Shown here one piece after another: positions 20,992-35,900 of a stretch of 64,000 bases of DNA; the stretch's first letter is position 1, and every line of letters begins with the position of its first letter. The DNA lies in the NCBI GenBank assembly GCA_013398955.1, contig VWPU01003140.1:1-64000 (forward strand), read 5' to 3'. The translations under genes and the position numbers were made by a program. This DNA comes from Callaeas wilsoni. Taxonomy: Eukaryota; Chordata; Aves; Passeriformes; Callaeidae. The notes under the pieces are model-generated. The model was not told the origin of the DNA and searched no databases. It saw only the letters and a list, made by a program, of their open reading frames with translations.

Positions 20992-23900
20992 CTGGAAACA
21001 CAGAGGGTAAATACTTTAGCACCTTCAGTGTGGGGGGACTGACCTACAACTCGTAATCCCTTATGGTGTGGCAGCCTGGGAAGCACTGTATAATGCAGTG
21101 TCACATTAACAGTCTCCAAGAGCCATCCACCCTGAGAGGTGCCCACTGAAAAAGGCAGATTGCAGATGATTTCATACACAGCAGTGGAGCACAGGCTGAA
21201 CTATCCCACCAGGAAGGGCACTATTGTGCCCTGGATCCTTGGAGGAACCACGAAAGCACCTGGTGCCCTTCTCCTAATGTCCCCTATGAGGGAAAGGTAC
21301 AAAAGGCTGAAACAGCCCAGTAAGGAACTACAGCTAGTTGGCAGCTCTAAAATCCACTTAGCAATACATGATAATCCAAAAAAGAAACTTTAGGCAGAGG
21401 AGAGCAATCAAGGACTAAGACACAGCAAAAACTAACAGTGAAGCTACAGAACATCTGCACAGCGCAGACAGTCTGTCAAACAGAGGGGCTTGTCCCCCAT
21501 ATCCACCCTGCACTGAGATCCCCGGAAACGTGACAGGACACCACTGCTGCTGTGCTGCCAGATATTTCTGTGTCTGCTAACTGGAATCCAGCTGTTTGAC
21601 ACCAGCAGCACTTCACCTGCTGCTCTCACACACCACTGACTGTGGTAATTGCATTCCTTCCCTGCAAGGAAAGCAGGGCAGTATTGATGCCCAGCACTTG
21701 GCCAAACAAGGAAGAGAACTGCTCTCCCATATCAGAAACCCTGTAAGACATCCAGACTTGGGGAGAGTTCCAGTCACAGTCTGGGTTTGGAAGACCTGCA
21801 CTGAGCACCCAGTTAAGAAAATCTGAACTTAGTTCACTACCAACAGCGAAGAGATGCTTTGAGTTAGGAAGCACAGGCTTGCTGAGCACCCCCACACTGT
21901 ACCTTGTTATCCTGCATGTCTCTGTTGGCTCCATTTTTCAGCAGTACTAGTGTTGCTTCCACATTGTTGACAGCAGCAGCCCAGTGAAGAGCAGATTTAC
22001 CTGCAGGGAAACCCAACAACTTCAGTAACAAACCAAGGAGCTGTTGTGCTTCTCCTCCAGGATGGTTTAACCAGGCCACTGTGCAGCGGTTTATTGCCAC
22101 TGGAGGACTTTGCAGGAGAGCCCAGTGTGTGATTTAGCTACAGAATTCATGAGCAGCCCCCAGTCTGGGAGAGCAGAACCCACCCTGCCCCGCTCCCAGC
22201 ATGGCAAGCACTTGCGCAGCCCGGCACATCGTGTTCACATTACCGTGGTCATCCACGGCGTTCACATCAGCCTGGCAATTAATGAGCTCGGCCACCATCC
22301 CTTCCACAGCCAGACGTGCAGCCAGAATTAACGGGGTCGTCCCATCATTCATCCGAGCATCCAAGTCTGTCACTCTGTTACGGATCAGGATCTGGACAAC
22401 AGGGGAACACGGATTTTTTTCAATACCGCTACAGACCAAAACTGAGGATTTGGCAGAATCTCAAGAGAAATTTTACAATAACAAAGCAGCCTGAATACTG
22501 AAATGCAAGGACCCAGAAAACAGGTGACAGGGGCAAACAGACCATATAAATACATGCCAGATTTATGCACGCTGAGTTCCTCAAGCTATGAATACCCGAG
22601 AAAACTGGATGTAAAATAGCTCTGCCTGGCCACCACACTCTGGAAGGCACGAGAGCAGGGCTGCGAGTGAACAGAGCCCAGCTTGGGCAGGCTCATATAC
22701 ACACAGAGCCCAGAGTTCTCCAGTGGCCATACCTGGAAGACTCCCTGGGCGTCGGCAGCCACGGCTGCGTGCAGGGGCGTCCGTCCCATGTTGTCCCGAG
22801 CATTGGCATCCGCCCCGGCATCCAGGAGCCGCTTGGCAGCGTCGGCTCTGGAGTAACGGGCTGCCAGGTGCAGAGCCATCTCCCCGGTGCGGTCTGTCTG
22901 TGCCTGCAGGTTGGCCCCCTGGTAGATCAAATCCGTGATTATGTTTGCTGAGGAGTCTTCCCCGTCCTCGTCATCCTCGCTGATGTCGGAGCCGCCCGCA
23001 CGCAGAGACGCCAACATCAGCGGAGTGCATCCATCTGCAGTGGGGGAGATGGGGATACAGTAACCTGGCAGTGAAGCAAAGGCATGCAAACCTTCCTACA
23101 ACCCCTCTCCCTTGAGCTACAGACAATCTCTCCAGTTGCTTTAACTCAGACCTCTTCTTAGAGCCCAACAGTTAGCAAGCTGTCCTCCTTCCAAGCAGGA
23201 CAGGAGTACCTACTGCAAACCCAACTTAAGATATTAAGAACTTAAGATATTCCTCTAAAGACTAAAATCATCATAAACCAAAATATTTGCTGCTAAAGTG
23301 TAAAACTTCCACAAAAAGTAAAGGCTAGCTGAGAGAAGCAAGGGCTATAAAAATATAAGTCATCTGACAACTAAGTATAACTGTTCATACAGATGATCTA
23401 ATCACACCCCTGGGGACAAGAAACAGTTGAAGGAAAAAATTTTGAACAACTATCCACTGATTGTTGGTGACATTGGCGAAATTCACTTCAGACATTAACC
23501 TGAAGTGAAATACAGACAAAAGCCTTCATATTCACAGCAAGGTTATCATAAGAAGGAGCCTGAAGTTGTGACAGTCAAGCACTCAAAGCTGACAAATGCT
23601 CCAGGACGAATACTCTCACACAGTCCGAGTACTTTGGGAGATACTGGTCTTACCCTCCTCAAGCCTCCAGTGATGGGCTCACACTGATGGGATGCCCACA
23701 AAGGCTAAAGTCACACTCATCCAACCAGGATCCCTGCATTGTCAGTGGAAGGAGAAAGGCTCCTCCAAACCTCTAATTTAACTTAGCTCCCTCAGATGAA
23801 TCTCCCTCTCTGCTACTCAGAGAGGACAGTGCAGGAAGACCACCTCATGCTGCTGATTTTTCACCCTTGTTAATACCCTCCTTGATGCAAGATAACTAAG

Positions 23901-26900
23901 ATTTAAAACATCTCCACATATTTTCAGCAACCCCTAAAAATGCCGAGTGCTTCAGTTACAGCAGCCTCTGAACATTTTGTGATATTCACTAAAAGCGCTA
24001 GACTGCAGCTGTAGACACTGATGCTTCCTTACTGATTTTACTGCTTTACTGCACACCCTTCAGGCACCTGGAAGGCAAGAGGGGCTGAGATGGCAGCAGA
24101 AGGGCACCACGCTCTGCCAGGGCTGAGATGGCAGCCGGAGGGAACCACGCTCTGCCAGGGCTGAGATGGCAGCCGGAGGGAACCACGCTCTGCCAGGGCT
24201 GAGATGGCAGCCGGAGGGAACCACGCTCTGCCAGGGCTGAGATGGCAGCAGGAGGGAACCACGCTCTGCCAATCGCTCCACTGGAGCCCACTAGCAGAAA
24301 TACAGGACAATCTTTTCAGCAAGTGCCTGATTTATCCAGTGGGCAGGCAGGGGACAAACAACAGCTCCTCTGCCTGCACAGCTCTCAGTCAGTGCACTGC
24401 ACAAAGCCACACTGGGCTTCTGTGCACATAAACAAGGTGCTATCTCCTGTTGAAATAACACACAGAGCTCTAACGCCCTGCTCCCATTCCCCAGCTCCTG
24501 ATCACTGAGCCTTCCTGGCTCTCTGCTCTAGGGCAGCTCCAAAACTCTCTGCAGATCTAGGGCTCCAGCCGGGGCGCAGCGAGGAGCAGGCTCTGCCCAG
24601 GCTCTGCCCAGGCTCCAGCAGCGTGCCCGCTCCTCCTAGTGGCTCGCCACCCAGGACACACAGCCTTCCGCCCGGCTCCTTTCCCAGGGTGTGCTGGACG
24701 GCAGCAGAGTGCTGGGCACGGGTTCAGTTCCGAGATCCAGTCCTGCCTACAGACCCTCTCTCCTGCTCCCCCAAAGCTATACCTCCTTTTGTGCTTCTCC
24801 CTCCCACTGCTGGCTCTGCTCCCTTGTCCCAGATGAACACTCCTCAGTATTCCAGTCAGGCTGTGGTCTCCTCCGTACTGCCACAACACAAAGAGCACAG
24901 AGACAGAGCACAGAAAGGAGCTTTCCTTTCCTCCAGCACCACGGCTCTGGGAAAAACCACTCTCAGGACAGGTCTGGCTTGCTCAGTCACTGGATGATCG
25001 CGCCTAGCTGCTCCACAGGGACACAGCTATAGCGCAGCGTTAAATCTTGGAATAATTAGCTGCCACCCTCCACAAAGTTTCTCAGGTACGTGCAGCTCTT
25101 TTCAGAGCCTTGCAAGTTGGCCACACACGGTTGGTTTTATGAGACTAGCAAAAGCACATCCAGCTAGACAGTCACAATTAAGTGCTTGATGGACTACTAG
25201 AGAAAAAAAAAGCTGTGGACACAATGTCTTTTTTCCTCCTTCCAGCTTGTTCTCTCAAAGAGCTGGAAGAGAACCCAAAAGCATCCAGCTGGAGGCAGAC
25301 ACCCAGCATGGAAAATTCCAGTCTAAACCACTGAAGTTTTAGTAACTGAAAAAAAAGGGGCATATAATAGGGCCAGTTCATCAATTTTAATTATAGGTGG
25401 TGTTACCAGTTATGCCTATAATTGCATTACCCTGGTTACACACTCACAATAACCCCAGTGAAAAGAATGTCCTCACTGCTCTGGGGGACACAGCAAAAGA
25501 ACAGCATGGGGAGACAAAGGTGGTGGCAGCACTTTATAAAAACTTCTGTGTGCTGTCTTTCAGTAGGACAGCCCCTGAGTGCATGTAAAATGCAGAGTGA
25601 GGTAGTGAAGTCAAGTTCACCAGACAGGTACACCTGAAGGTCAGGCACAACGTACTGAAAGCTGGGATGTAAGGAACCCACAGGCAAAATCTGTAGGCAG
25701 CGCTTCTGGAGGACACTGCAGCTCTTGGATCCCCCTAAATTTGAGAGGCTACAGAAGGCAGCGGGGTAAGAGAGGGAACAAACCCTTGGTACGCTGAGGT
25801 GTTTCCCCTCTCTCTAGGACAGATCTCCACTGTTCAACCTGCACCTGCAGCCAGGATCTAACTCACCCAGCTTCAGATGGCTCCAGCCCAGACAGCTGCA
25901 CTCAAGTCAGTCAGCCTGAACACCCTCTGAATTGATTAGGGGCAGCAAAGCATTACTGGGGTGTGAACCATGCAGTTTTCAGACTTCTTGGGACAGAGGG
26001 GAGCTACCTCTCAGAAGGGCCCATTTTTTCCATCTGCCTGCAGAAGTGAGGGTGGCCAGGGCAGGGAAACCGCCACACTGACTGTGAGGAACCCTACCCC
26101 TCCTTACCAACCCATTATTCCAACACCTCTCAGATTTTTAAAATTACTTCTGCCCCTGACAACTGCTTGCTTCTGATGCCACAGAGAGAAATAACTTAGA
26201 GCAGCTTGCTGCAAGCTTCACAATTGTATGTGGATGGCAGGAAAACAACTCACAAGTCAGTATTATTTCATTGCTGTTGGTGGACAAAGCAATGAAATAA
26301 CATTGGGTGAACATGAAAATAAGCAGTCTGGAGTCTTAAGAACATTACTGCCTGCACTTGGAAAGCTTTTACCCTGCCACACAACCAGAAGTTTCAATAG
26401 GGGAAATAAAGAAAAGCTTAAATTTGGCAGAAACTGATGGTTTATGTTCTCACACTCGTTACACAAAATTCTCTCCTTCCCTTTGCATTTAGGAGAGCTA
26501 ACGGGTCAATGAGCAGAAAAGACAATGGAAAGCAACTGAGAGAATGGGTCCAGTCATCCTTAAATTGCATGGAAATATTCCCACAAAACTCAGTAAAAAA
26601 AAGAATTGCAGCAATATCATCAGCATCACCTCTCTGCATGTGAAAAAGAGCCATGTTTGCAGCTTTTCCAGCCAGAATAAAGTTCTTGGTCAACTGTCTC
26701 CTCTCAGAACCCAGAGATCAGTTATTACCAGATGACCCACCCAGTCCCTTACCAGCTTATACAGCTTTAGCACTACACTCATAAAATACAGGAGAGTTTT
26801 TCCAGGGCATCTAGTCATTTGGGACTGAGAAAGAGCAAACCTGTCTGCATGTTAAAGAAACTTTCCAAGCCCACAGTTCTGTTGTGAATTCAATGAGTTG

Positions 26901-29900
26901 ATCATCATAAGATGAAGATATAAATCAGGGAATAAAAAAATCCATGAACAATCTTGCTGCACTGCTGCTCTGTTCAGGACAGACACCTCACACACTGCTA
27001 ATGAGGGTAGACTGTCTGCCAAAAAGTCACCTTATTCAGGAAAAGGCCATCCTTGCTCCCGTAACTGGTAACAAACACCTCAGGTATAAAATCTGCTAAG
27101 TTGGTCCTTAGAAAAATCTGGCATAGATCTCTGCAGTGATCCAACTGGACAAACTGTGGGTTATTTCCAGCACAATTATGCATTCAGAATTTCTGACAAT
27201 ATTGCTTAGGCACATGCTGTTATAAATGAGATTCTACAGGTGTTTGCTAAGTGAACTCTTCTTCTCCTGGTTACGTGATATTCCATGTGCTACAGACCAC
27301 GGTTTAACCTTTCCAGTTAAACTCTCTTCTGGAGCGCACACTCTGCTTTCCTTGAGCACCATAACATCTCTGCTGGTTCCTGCATACTCCATTTAGTTTG
27401 TAACACCAGCAGCCCCAGCCACTGGAGACGGGGGAGGGTTGGTGGGTGGCTGGCAGGACACGCAGACGCTCTGAGTACTGACCTGGCCCTCTGACATTAA
27501 CATCCAGAACATCCACTTCTTGATCTGCCTGAGGGGGCGTGAGGGCGAGCGAGGTGCTCCCGCAGACGTCTGCTGCCTCCAGGTGCTGCTGTGTCCACTG
27601 GCGCTGGTCGATCTGCTCGTCCCCTCCGGGCAGCAAGGCCTGGTCCTCAGCCTGAGCACAGCAAACAAGCACTTGCTTCAAAATACCCATCAAGTGGCCA
27701 AAGACACTGACAGTTCTCGGGGTGTTCTTAGTTTTGGTGGGGATTTTGTCATGTTTTGGTTTTCTGTTTGTTTTCTCGTTGTTTTAGGGGAGTTTGTTTC
27801 CTTTTAAGCTAATGGTGGTCTCTATTTACTTCTGCTTGGCATTCTCAGCTCTCACACTTCCACCATACACTCTCAGGCCTAAACTGCCAGACATGACATG
27901 AACCTTCTCGTCCCTTTTGCTGCAGTAGGGTGGGGACACTGAAACAGAAGGTACAGGCTTTCTCTACTTTCTCCACCGGCCTGTGGTGGCAGTGTCAACC
28001 TGCGGATTTGCTCCTCAGATACCATTAATAACACATTACAAATCCCTAGGCCAAGGGAGGCTTTGAGCAAGGGAAGTTAGTGCAGATGGTTGTCTCACTA
28101 GCAGTTTCAGATGGTGTTTAAGTGTGGGAGCTCCTTACCTTAGCTCTCTTTGGCTGAGGTCCACCATCACCTGCCCAGTGCTCAGTCGTCCCGGGATCAG
28201 CCAGGTTACCCTCTGGTATCTGCACTGACAGATTTCTGACAAACAAGGAGAACGTATCACTTTGCAGGCTGAGCAAACTGCTACTCACACTATCCTGCAG
28301 AGACTAACAAAGGGCTGCTTGTAAGTTTGGCAGCTTGCAAACAGAGGAACCAAGAAATTACAAATTTCAGGCAGCCACTGTGACATTAAATGCACTTGGA
28401 ACTGCAAAGTTGTTTAATTCAGTGGAAAGCCAAAACAGCATAAAACTTTTGAAACTTTCCATTATTTCTGAGTCACATTTTTGATATATTGAGCTAGAGA
28501 TACTAGAAGTGTGTTGTCATTACCAACCTAAAAATGTTTCACCTATTCCAGGAGAAAATTAGGCAAATTAGTGCCTGGCTGCTGATCTATACTGCTCAGT
28601 GTCAGAAAACCAAACAAAACCAGGAGATCAGATTCATTGCTGGCATTTTATCCATTACAGTTAATTAAAATTCTTCTGTCCAAATCAGATGTTTTTAAAT
28701 TTAGAAGAATAGCCTAAGAAGTTCTAGCTTAAAGGGAAGCTTTCTCTACTGAGTTAAGTGCCTTTGATGAAACATGCATCAGCCCCATTCTCAAAATCCT
28801 CTAAGCCACTAACAAACAGAATGTCAGTGGCCTAAATGCAAACTTACTTGAGTCCAACAGCATCTTCCCCAACGGGCTCTCTGCGTTTATGGTTGCTGGG
28901 ATCCCTGCGCAGGATAAAGCCCTCTGGGAGCCACAGAGAACCGTGTTTGCGCTTACGCTTCGCCATCATCACACCCAAGAGAAGGATGAGCAGGATGATC
29001 AAAGCTGCCACAGCGAGCAGGTAAAGCAGCTGGGTCTTTGGTGGTAACAAGGGCTCACCTAAAAATTCCGGTTAAAATACAGTGTGATTAACGAAGGGGA
29101 GACAACAATCTTCATCCTGCAGACTCTTTTCTCAGCACGCTCCTTCCCACAGAGAGCACGCTGTCTCTACACGGAGTTTAGGCTCCACTGAGACTGTTGT
29201 AAGTACATATCACTTCTTTTTGACTTCCCTCGGTCTGGATTCTCAAAGCATTTTTTAGAGTACATGGCTGCTGAACCAAAGATCTTGCTCCTTCCTCCAG
29301 CCACCCTCACTGGGCATAGAGAGAGGTGATATACAGAACGATACAAGCATGACTCAACTAGGAAAAGCAATGACACCAATCTAGTACGAGTTTGCAGCTG
29401 AGCCTCAAGGCTGAGGGAGAGGGAACAGAAATCTAAGAGATGACATTGCCAGAGGAGAAAACATCTGGTAGACTGGACTGTGGAATGCCTCCCAGCCTTT
29501 CTCTCGAAAATGCACCTTTTCCATTGAATTCATGGCTTAAAGCACAAGAATGGTGCTTGAATTTAGTGCAGAGATCACTACTGCAGTGCTGTAGCATGAA
29601 AGATTACTGATTCTACAAGTATTAAAATGACTGGGCTCTAAATTAAATGTCCTGCGTTACTAACCAGACATCCCCTCTGTGCACTTTGCACAAACATACT
29701 CCTACAACTGGGGACGAACAAGTTAGCTCCCAGAAACCATACTGAACAGCAAGACACAAGAAAATGTTGACCAATAATTGCAGTATTTTGCAAGCCCAAG
29801 TTTGATGACTGCCTCCCTCAAGAAGCAATTTTTCCTCTGCAATTACTCACTTTGGACAGACACGAAAGGATAGGGCAACATGCCCTTGATGGCCTGAGCA

Positions 29901-32900
29901 GCTAAGAGAGCTGCAGCAGCTTCTGTGTTGTGAAAGCATTGCTCTGAATCCTCTGCACACTGGCGGTTGTCGATCTCCAGGAACACCTTGGTGCTGCAGA
30001 GACACGGTAAGAGGGCACAGAAGTCAGTGACAGAAACTTATGCCAAAGCACTAGGTTAAACTGCAGCAGCATTTTACGTTAATCTTTCTACCCCAACGCT
30101 GAACTTGCAGTAGTGTTACATTTTCCCATTTAAAAAACGGACCACAGCCCTAGAAAGTCCAGAATGCCCCACACAACTACAAGCAAGAGTTACCAGCACA
30201 ACAAGGCCAGAGGGAGACAGTGATCCACTCACCCAATGACCTCTTGCTCCAGTTCTCTGTGCTTGCGAACGACCACGAGCGACCGACGGCTCCGCGCCGC
30301 CGACTTCTCCCCGTAGTACGGGAACACCATGGGGTTTCCCTGGGAGTCCAGCTTAATCCTCAGATTGGTGTGCAGGAGCGTGCCCAGAGTGCGCAGGAAG
30401 CTGCGGACATCCCCCAGCAGCTCGTCAGGGGGCATGAGCACCACGATGATCAGGGTGCCCTCTGCCAGCTTCTCGGCTTTGTCCCCGGCGCAGTCCAGGC
30501 CGTCCCAGCCGCACTCCTCGCTGTTGCAGCCCTGGTCACAGCGCCCGTCTGCGTAGTGATCTGCACAGTACTTGTCGTACCTGGAGCAGCGAGAGGGGCA
30601 CGGGCAGCGCACAGCACCGACACACTCTGTGCAGTCTAGGGGCCCGGGTCTTACACTCCTCATCACCACTCCAGGTAAAATAACACCCATCATCAGGATA
30701 CAAGGAGAAGAAATACGACCCCAGGATAAGCGTGCAGCCTGAGAGGGTGAAAATAGGAAGCACAGAACACCCCAAGAACCTGTGACTTAATTCTGGCAAC
30801 AGTGTAAGAGAACTGCTTATTCTCTTTACTAAGGTATCTAACACTCGCCTCACCACGGGAGAACCATCACTGCAAAGCTGCAGCATTTGTCAGAAATAAC
30901 TGAAGAGAAAGAAGTGCCACTACAAACAAGCTACAAAACACGTTCAGAGGCAGCAAACACAGCTGGGATTAAAATACAGGTATTGCTGGTATGGAGCAAA
31001 ATTCAGGATAGTGGGCAGTACTGCTGAAATCTAGTACAAGGTGAAATGCCTCCTATTTCCATTTCCAGGGAAAGCAGGGCACATCCATCGAGCAGGTTAA
31101 CACATTACCACTGTTCAGGTTATCGACTTAGCGCACAGCACACAAATGCCAAAAATAGACAAGAAGTACACAAAGCAGCAGAAACTCCTTGATGCCAAGC
31201 TTTCAGCAAGGACAGCAAGAGAAACAATGGAAGAGAAGGGAGCAGCAGGCAGGAGCTATGTTAGTCACACAGAGAAAATGTTCTCAGCATCGAGCCTTAC
31301 TTGCATGTCCTGCTATTTTGCTGACACTCAAAGTTGTCAAACAGGCACTCGGGCGTGTTGCAGAACTCGTCACACTGTCCATTGAAAAGCATCCAGCAGC
31401 GCAGCGAGGAGGAGCAGTTGGCCCAAGGATCCTCCATTGTCAGGGAGCAGTCGCCTCCATCCCACTGGCACGCATGAGTGTTGCAGTCTTCATCACAATA
31501 GCCATCCCTGGCTTTTTCTGCACACTGGGAATCCAAACATCCTCGGGGCTCCGGGCTGAAAGTCACGGGCTGTTCACAGTGGCTGCCCTGGGTGTGAACA
31601 GGGCACTGGCAGTAATAGTAAGGAGGCTGAGAATGAGGGTGGCAGCTGCCCCCATTCTGGCAGGGGGCACTGGCACAGCCCGGGTTTGTCTGGCATTCCT
31701 CTCCCACAGACAGCTTGGGGCAATAGCAGCGTGGACCAGAAGACGTTTGGATGCACTGCTCCCCCTTCTTGCATTTCACTTGTCCACAAGTACTGTGGCT
31801 GCTGAACTCACATTTTGCTCCGGAATAACCCTACGGGGTGGGAAAAAGAGGCAAAACAATCAGTGTCACAAACCTATTCAACACTCCGAGGGCTGGAGGC
31901 AAGGTGTCACGTGCAAATTCTTTCTCCCCCGTAATTCCCCTAGCTTCATTGCAGGAGCCTTGACTTTCCAGACCTAGCCTCATGGATAAACTAGGAAATC
32001 ACAAGGCTCTGTTACATTTTAAAAACAGCCTAGAAGAGCCACAAACAAGGGGAATCTTGCAGTAAGCACAGAAAACACAGGACTGCAAAAAAAAAAAAGT
32101 TAGAATTTAATGCTAGGTTTAAGACAAAAAAGCCAGCTATGATACTCCAAGACCACACTTGTTTGGGGTAACAACAGGCAGCATCACTCTCCTAGGGCAC
32201 CTGGGAGCCCTGGGTTTCCCTGCTAAGGAGATGAACTAAGGGATGTGGATAAAGAGTGTCGAATCTTCACCTACAGTGAACCAGTGAGAGTCCGGGCAGA
32301 GAACCCAGAGCTGGGGCAGGCAGTGCAGGGTGGGGACACGGTGCTTACCGGAGGACACTGGCAGATGAAGCCATCGGGCATGTTGCTGGCGACAGCGCAG
32401 GTACCGCCGTTCTGGCAAGGCTTCCGGGGACACACGTCGATCACACTCTCACAGTGACGGCCTGAGATGGAGGCACAGGGAGAGGAGAGCAGAGAAACAC
32501 GTGTGTGACCACTCCAAGAAGCCATCACAACGCGAAACACTCCTGTGAATAACCAGCGAGCTGAGCGCTCCAGTGAGACTCTCCCCTGCAGAAAGGGAGG
32601 GAGCGTCTCTTCGGATAACGTGTGGTGCCTACGTAGCTGCCCAAGCAGTGAAAGAGGAAGGCAAGATGGCAGAATCCACAAGGTGTGTTTGGAGGCAGCT
32701 GACCCTGCCTGCCTCCTCGAGAGCACACACAACATGGCACAAAGGCAGGTTTTGCTGCTGTCATCTCCAAGTCAGCCAGGTGCAGAGGCTGAAAGTGGTG
32801 TACCACACCAGTCTGGGGGTTCCTAAGACTTCTTTACTCTGGGAGATGCTCAATGAGTGCAAGGGCAAATCACACTGTAACATGCATAAACAGCTCTCAG

Positions 32901-35900
32901 GACCAGAGGTGCCAAGCGTGAACAGGAGAACCAAGCAGAGTCTCCCAGACTGATCAGCCAGACAGAGGTCTTACTGCACTGACCAGCTTTGCAGCAGCTC
33001 CCAGAGTCAAACTGACACCAGACTTCTAAAAGATGGCGATGACCTAAGCACGACTTGGACCCCCCGGGAAAACATTCATAGAAGTCTCCACACATGTGCA
33101 GCCAAGCCTTTGCAGACAGGAGCAGACAGGGCAGGATGGCCCACAGAGTCCTGGCATCCTACCAGTCACAGACCACAGCAAAGCCACCCCCTCCCCTCCC
33201 AGGCAGAAGGGTCAATGTGGAATGTGCAGAAGACAGACAGCTAGAGGAAGAAGCACGCTCCCCTCTGTGCCTAACATTTCCAGTCAGACTTCATGTCTGA
33301 GACACAGCAGCTCCCCCACTCCTCCTGGGGTGCTGCACACCTGCACTCCCCACACCACAAGTGCCACCAACCCTTCCATGAGGGTCGGAAGCCACATGAG
33401 GCATAATTCATAACAGCAACCTTAACACACAGGCTTAAAATAAACCCATCTGATGGCCTGCACCAGTGTCCCACCAGCTCCACTTCCCTCACATCACTCT
33501 TTTAGGAACTTCTTTTGGCAGTCTAAGTAATGCATTCAAAAACTACTACATGAATTCTTCAAATGCATATCTTTGTGACTTCTTTGCATCTGAAACTCAC
33601 AAATTTAGTGGAAAATCTCAGCATCTTTAAATTTTAAGAAAGAGTAAGAGTAAAAACTGCTGATAAAGCATGCGGGAAAGGTCACTGGTAAGCAGGGAAA
33701 GTGAAAGTTTTTAATGGAGGAAAACGGAATGCATAAGAAGTTAAACTGACATGGAAAATGGAAAGCTGAAAGTTAAGACGCATCTGGAGACTATTAGACC
33801 AAACTTAAGCCCAGTGGGAGGCAGAAAGCAGAACAGCAGCAATACTAACAAAGAGGAGATCTAGAGAGAGTGAGACGTAAGTCTGCACAGTGTGAAATTC
33901 TTGCAAAGTTGTGATTCAAAGTTGGATTGTGGAAGGGTCACCAAGCTAGGAATGTACAGCCTGTCTATGCATAGAATATTCCATCCTGACCCCATAACCA
34001 ATGTGAGGAGGAAAGGCAGCGAGGAGTAGAAAAAGAGGCCAAAGGCAAATTATGATACCATGACACTGATTTATGGAGAAAATGCATATGGCTGCTTTGC
34101 GAAAGGAGAAGCCACGGAGAAGCTGACACATGAACTGTTACACTTTCAATATTAGGAATGTGAAATTATGAAGGCAAGAAAAGCACCGCAGGGAAAGATA
34201 AGTCCTGGAAGCCAAGTGTCTCAGGAGATTCCTTTGTCTGAGACAGCTCTGGAAGCCAAATTTCTTAGAAGGTTTAAAGGAAAGACTGGTTTGAAAATTG
34301 AAACATGTTGTAGGGAAACAAACAGACATTGTGAAGGGAAGTGGCTAGATAACACCGCTGCCAGGAAGGGAAAGAACCACCATTTCTGAAGACACTGCTA
34401 TGAAACTGGAAGCGTGTTTACGGCTACTCACCAGTGAAAGCACTACGACAGATGCACCTGTAGTCATTCGTCAGCTGGACACAGTCCAGGCTCCCCCGAG
34501 GGTTGCAGGGATTGGAGAGGCACTCGTTGATGTCGCCCTCACAGCGCTCTCCTGCGAAGCCCTGAGGACAGAGGCAGCTGTAGCCCCCGATCTGGTCGAT
34601 GCACTGCCCTCCGTTGAAGCAGCGGGGAACCCCCGAGTCTGAAACGCAGTCGTCCACATTCTCCTCGCAGAAACGGCCTGGCAACACGGAGAGAGGGACA
34701 GCTTGAGGACGCGGGGCCGTGGCTGCCCTTCCTACCCTGCTCATCTAGTCCTAAGGCCGTGGCACACACAGTCCCTGAAATGAGCAGGTAGAGACCCCAG
34801 CTCGAAACATTCCACACCCTCTGCAGACCGGCAGCTCCAGAGCAGGCTTGGGGTACCCGTGTTCTACATCCACGCTCTCCTCAACGCCAGGCCAAACTGG
34901 TATTATTCTTACTTAGTTTAAGGGCATAATTAAAAACACCAAACCAAACCAAGCCCAAACAAGATGCACTTAATTTAGCCCTGAGCCTGAACAGAGCCCG
35001 GGAGCCCCGTGCCGTCCTCGAAAGGCTGCGATCTGCCACCAGGCCCTGCACTTCAGGCAACCCTGGAACTGGCAAAGAGCATTTGGAGCAACAGCTTTAA
35101 AACAAGCAACAACGAGCCAACAGAAGAGCAGCTGTGATAAAACACTGATCCCTCCAGCCCGGCTTCTGGGGACCTCCAGCAAACCCCCAGCACCAGCCGG
35201 GGAGGACAATTTCTCCTCCTCCCTGCGGGACTGCCTTTCAAGGGACGAGGTCTGGTGCTCGTTCTGCCTTCACTGCACGATATAACAGACACAAGGGGAC
35301 AGAGAGGAAGCTGGGCAAGTATTTTTGTCTGTTATTACTGCTCTTCCAACCAGAGCAAGTAAAATCACTCACCTAAACATGGAGGATGCTTATACTGGCA
35401 TCAGTAAAGTATTAATTTCAAACTGGGCCAGGGACAAAAGCCTAAGTTTTACTATACTAAATAATTGTATCAAACCTCCTCCAACTCCTTTCATTTACGA
35501 AAAAAAAAAAAAATCTGTCACATCCAAAAAGGAATTAATCTCAACAAAGAAGGACTCAAGGATTAAAAGCAGTACACTCAGAACCTCTCAAAGAAGGATG
35601 GGGGATTTAGTGAAATACAGAAATTCTGGCAATGCAGACACTGGTACATAAATACACTCTTGGATGTAGAGACCTAAAAAGCAGGTTTGTTTCTGGCTTT
35701 GTTTTATTGCACTTTTTTTGCCTTTTTTTTTTTAAATAAATTGAAGAATATTATTAAGAACAATACACGAAGAATTGGCAGTGAAATGATTTACCATGAA
35801 ATAAACACTTATCCAGAGTGGGGAGATGTGCTGAGAGGCACACTAAAGTGAATGTACTGGTAATATGCATGGGCAGGAGGCAAATATATTATTTTATAAT

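Noticed and set aside
20098..21042. Long plus-strand frames (139-254 aa) opposite NOTCH2 exon 34
   Set aside because: Antisense shadows of a strongly coding exon. The peptides resemble no family.
24046..24322. Three overlapping minus-strand frames with repeated peptide
   Set aside because: They are translations of the 38-bp minisatellite in different frames, with no start context or splice support.
31189..31977. 262-aa plus-strand frame over NOTCH2 exon 25
   Set aside because: Antisense of the LNR exon extended into introns. No domain.
33960..33985. Reverse CR1 terminus (CATAGAAT)
   Set aside because: The octamer matches, but the neighbouring bases do not follow the CR1 3' end.
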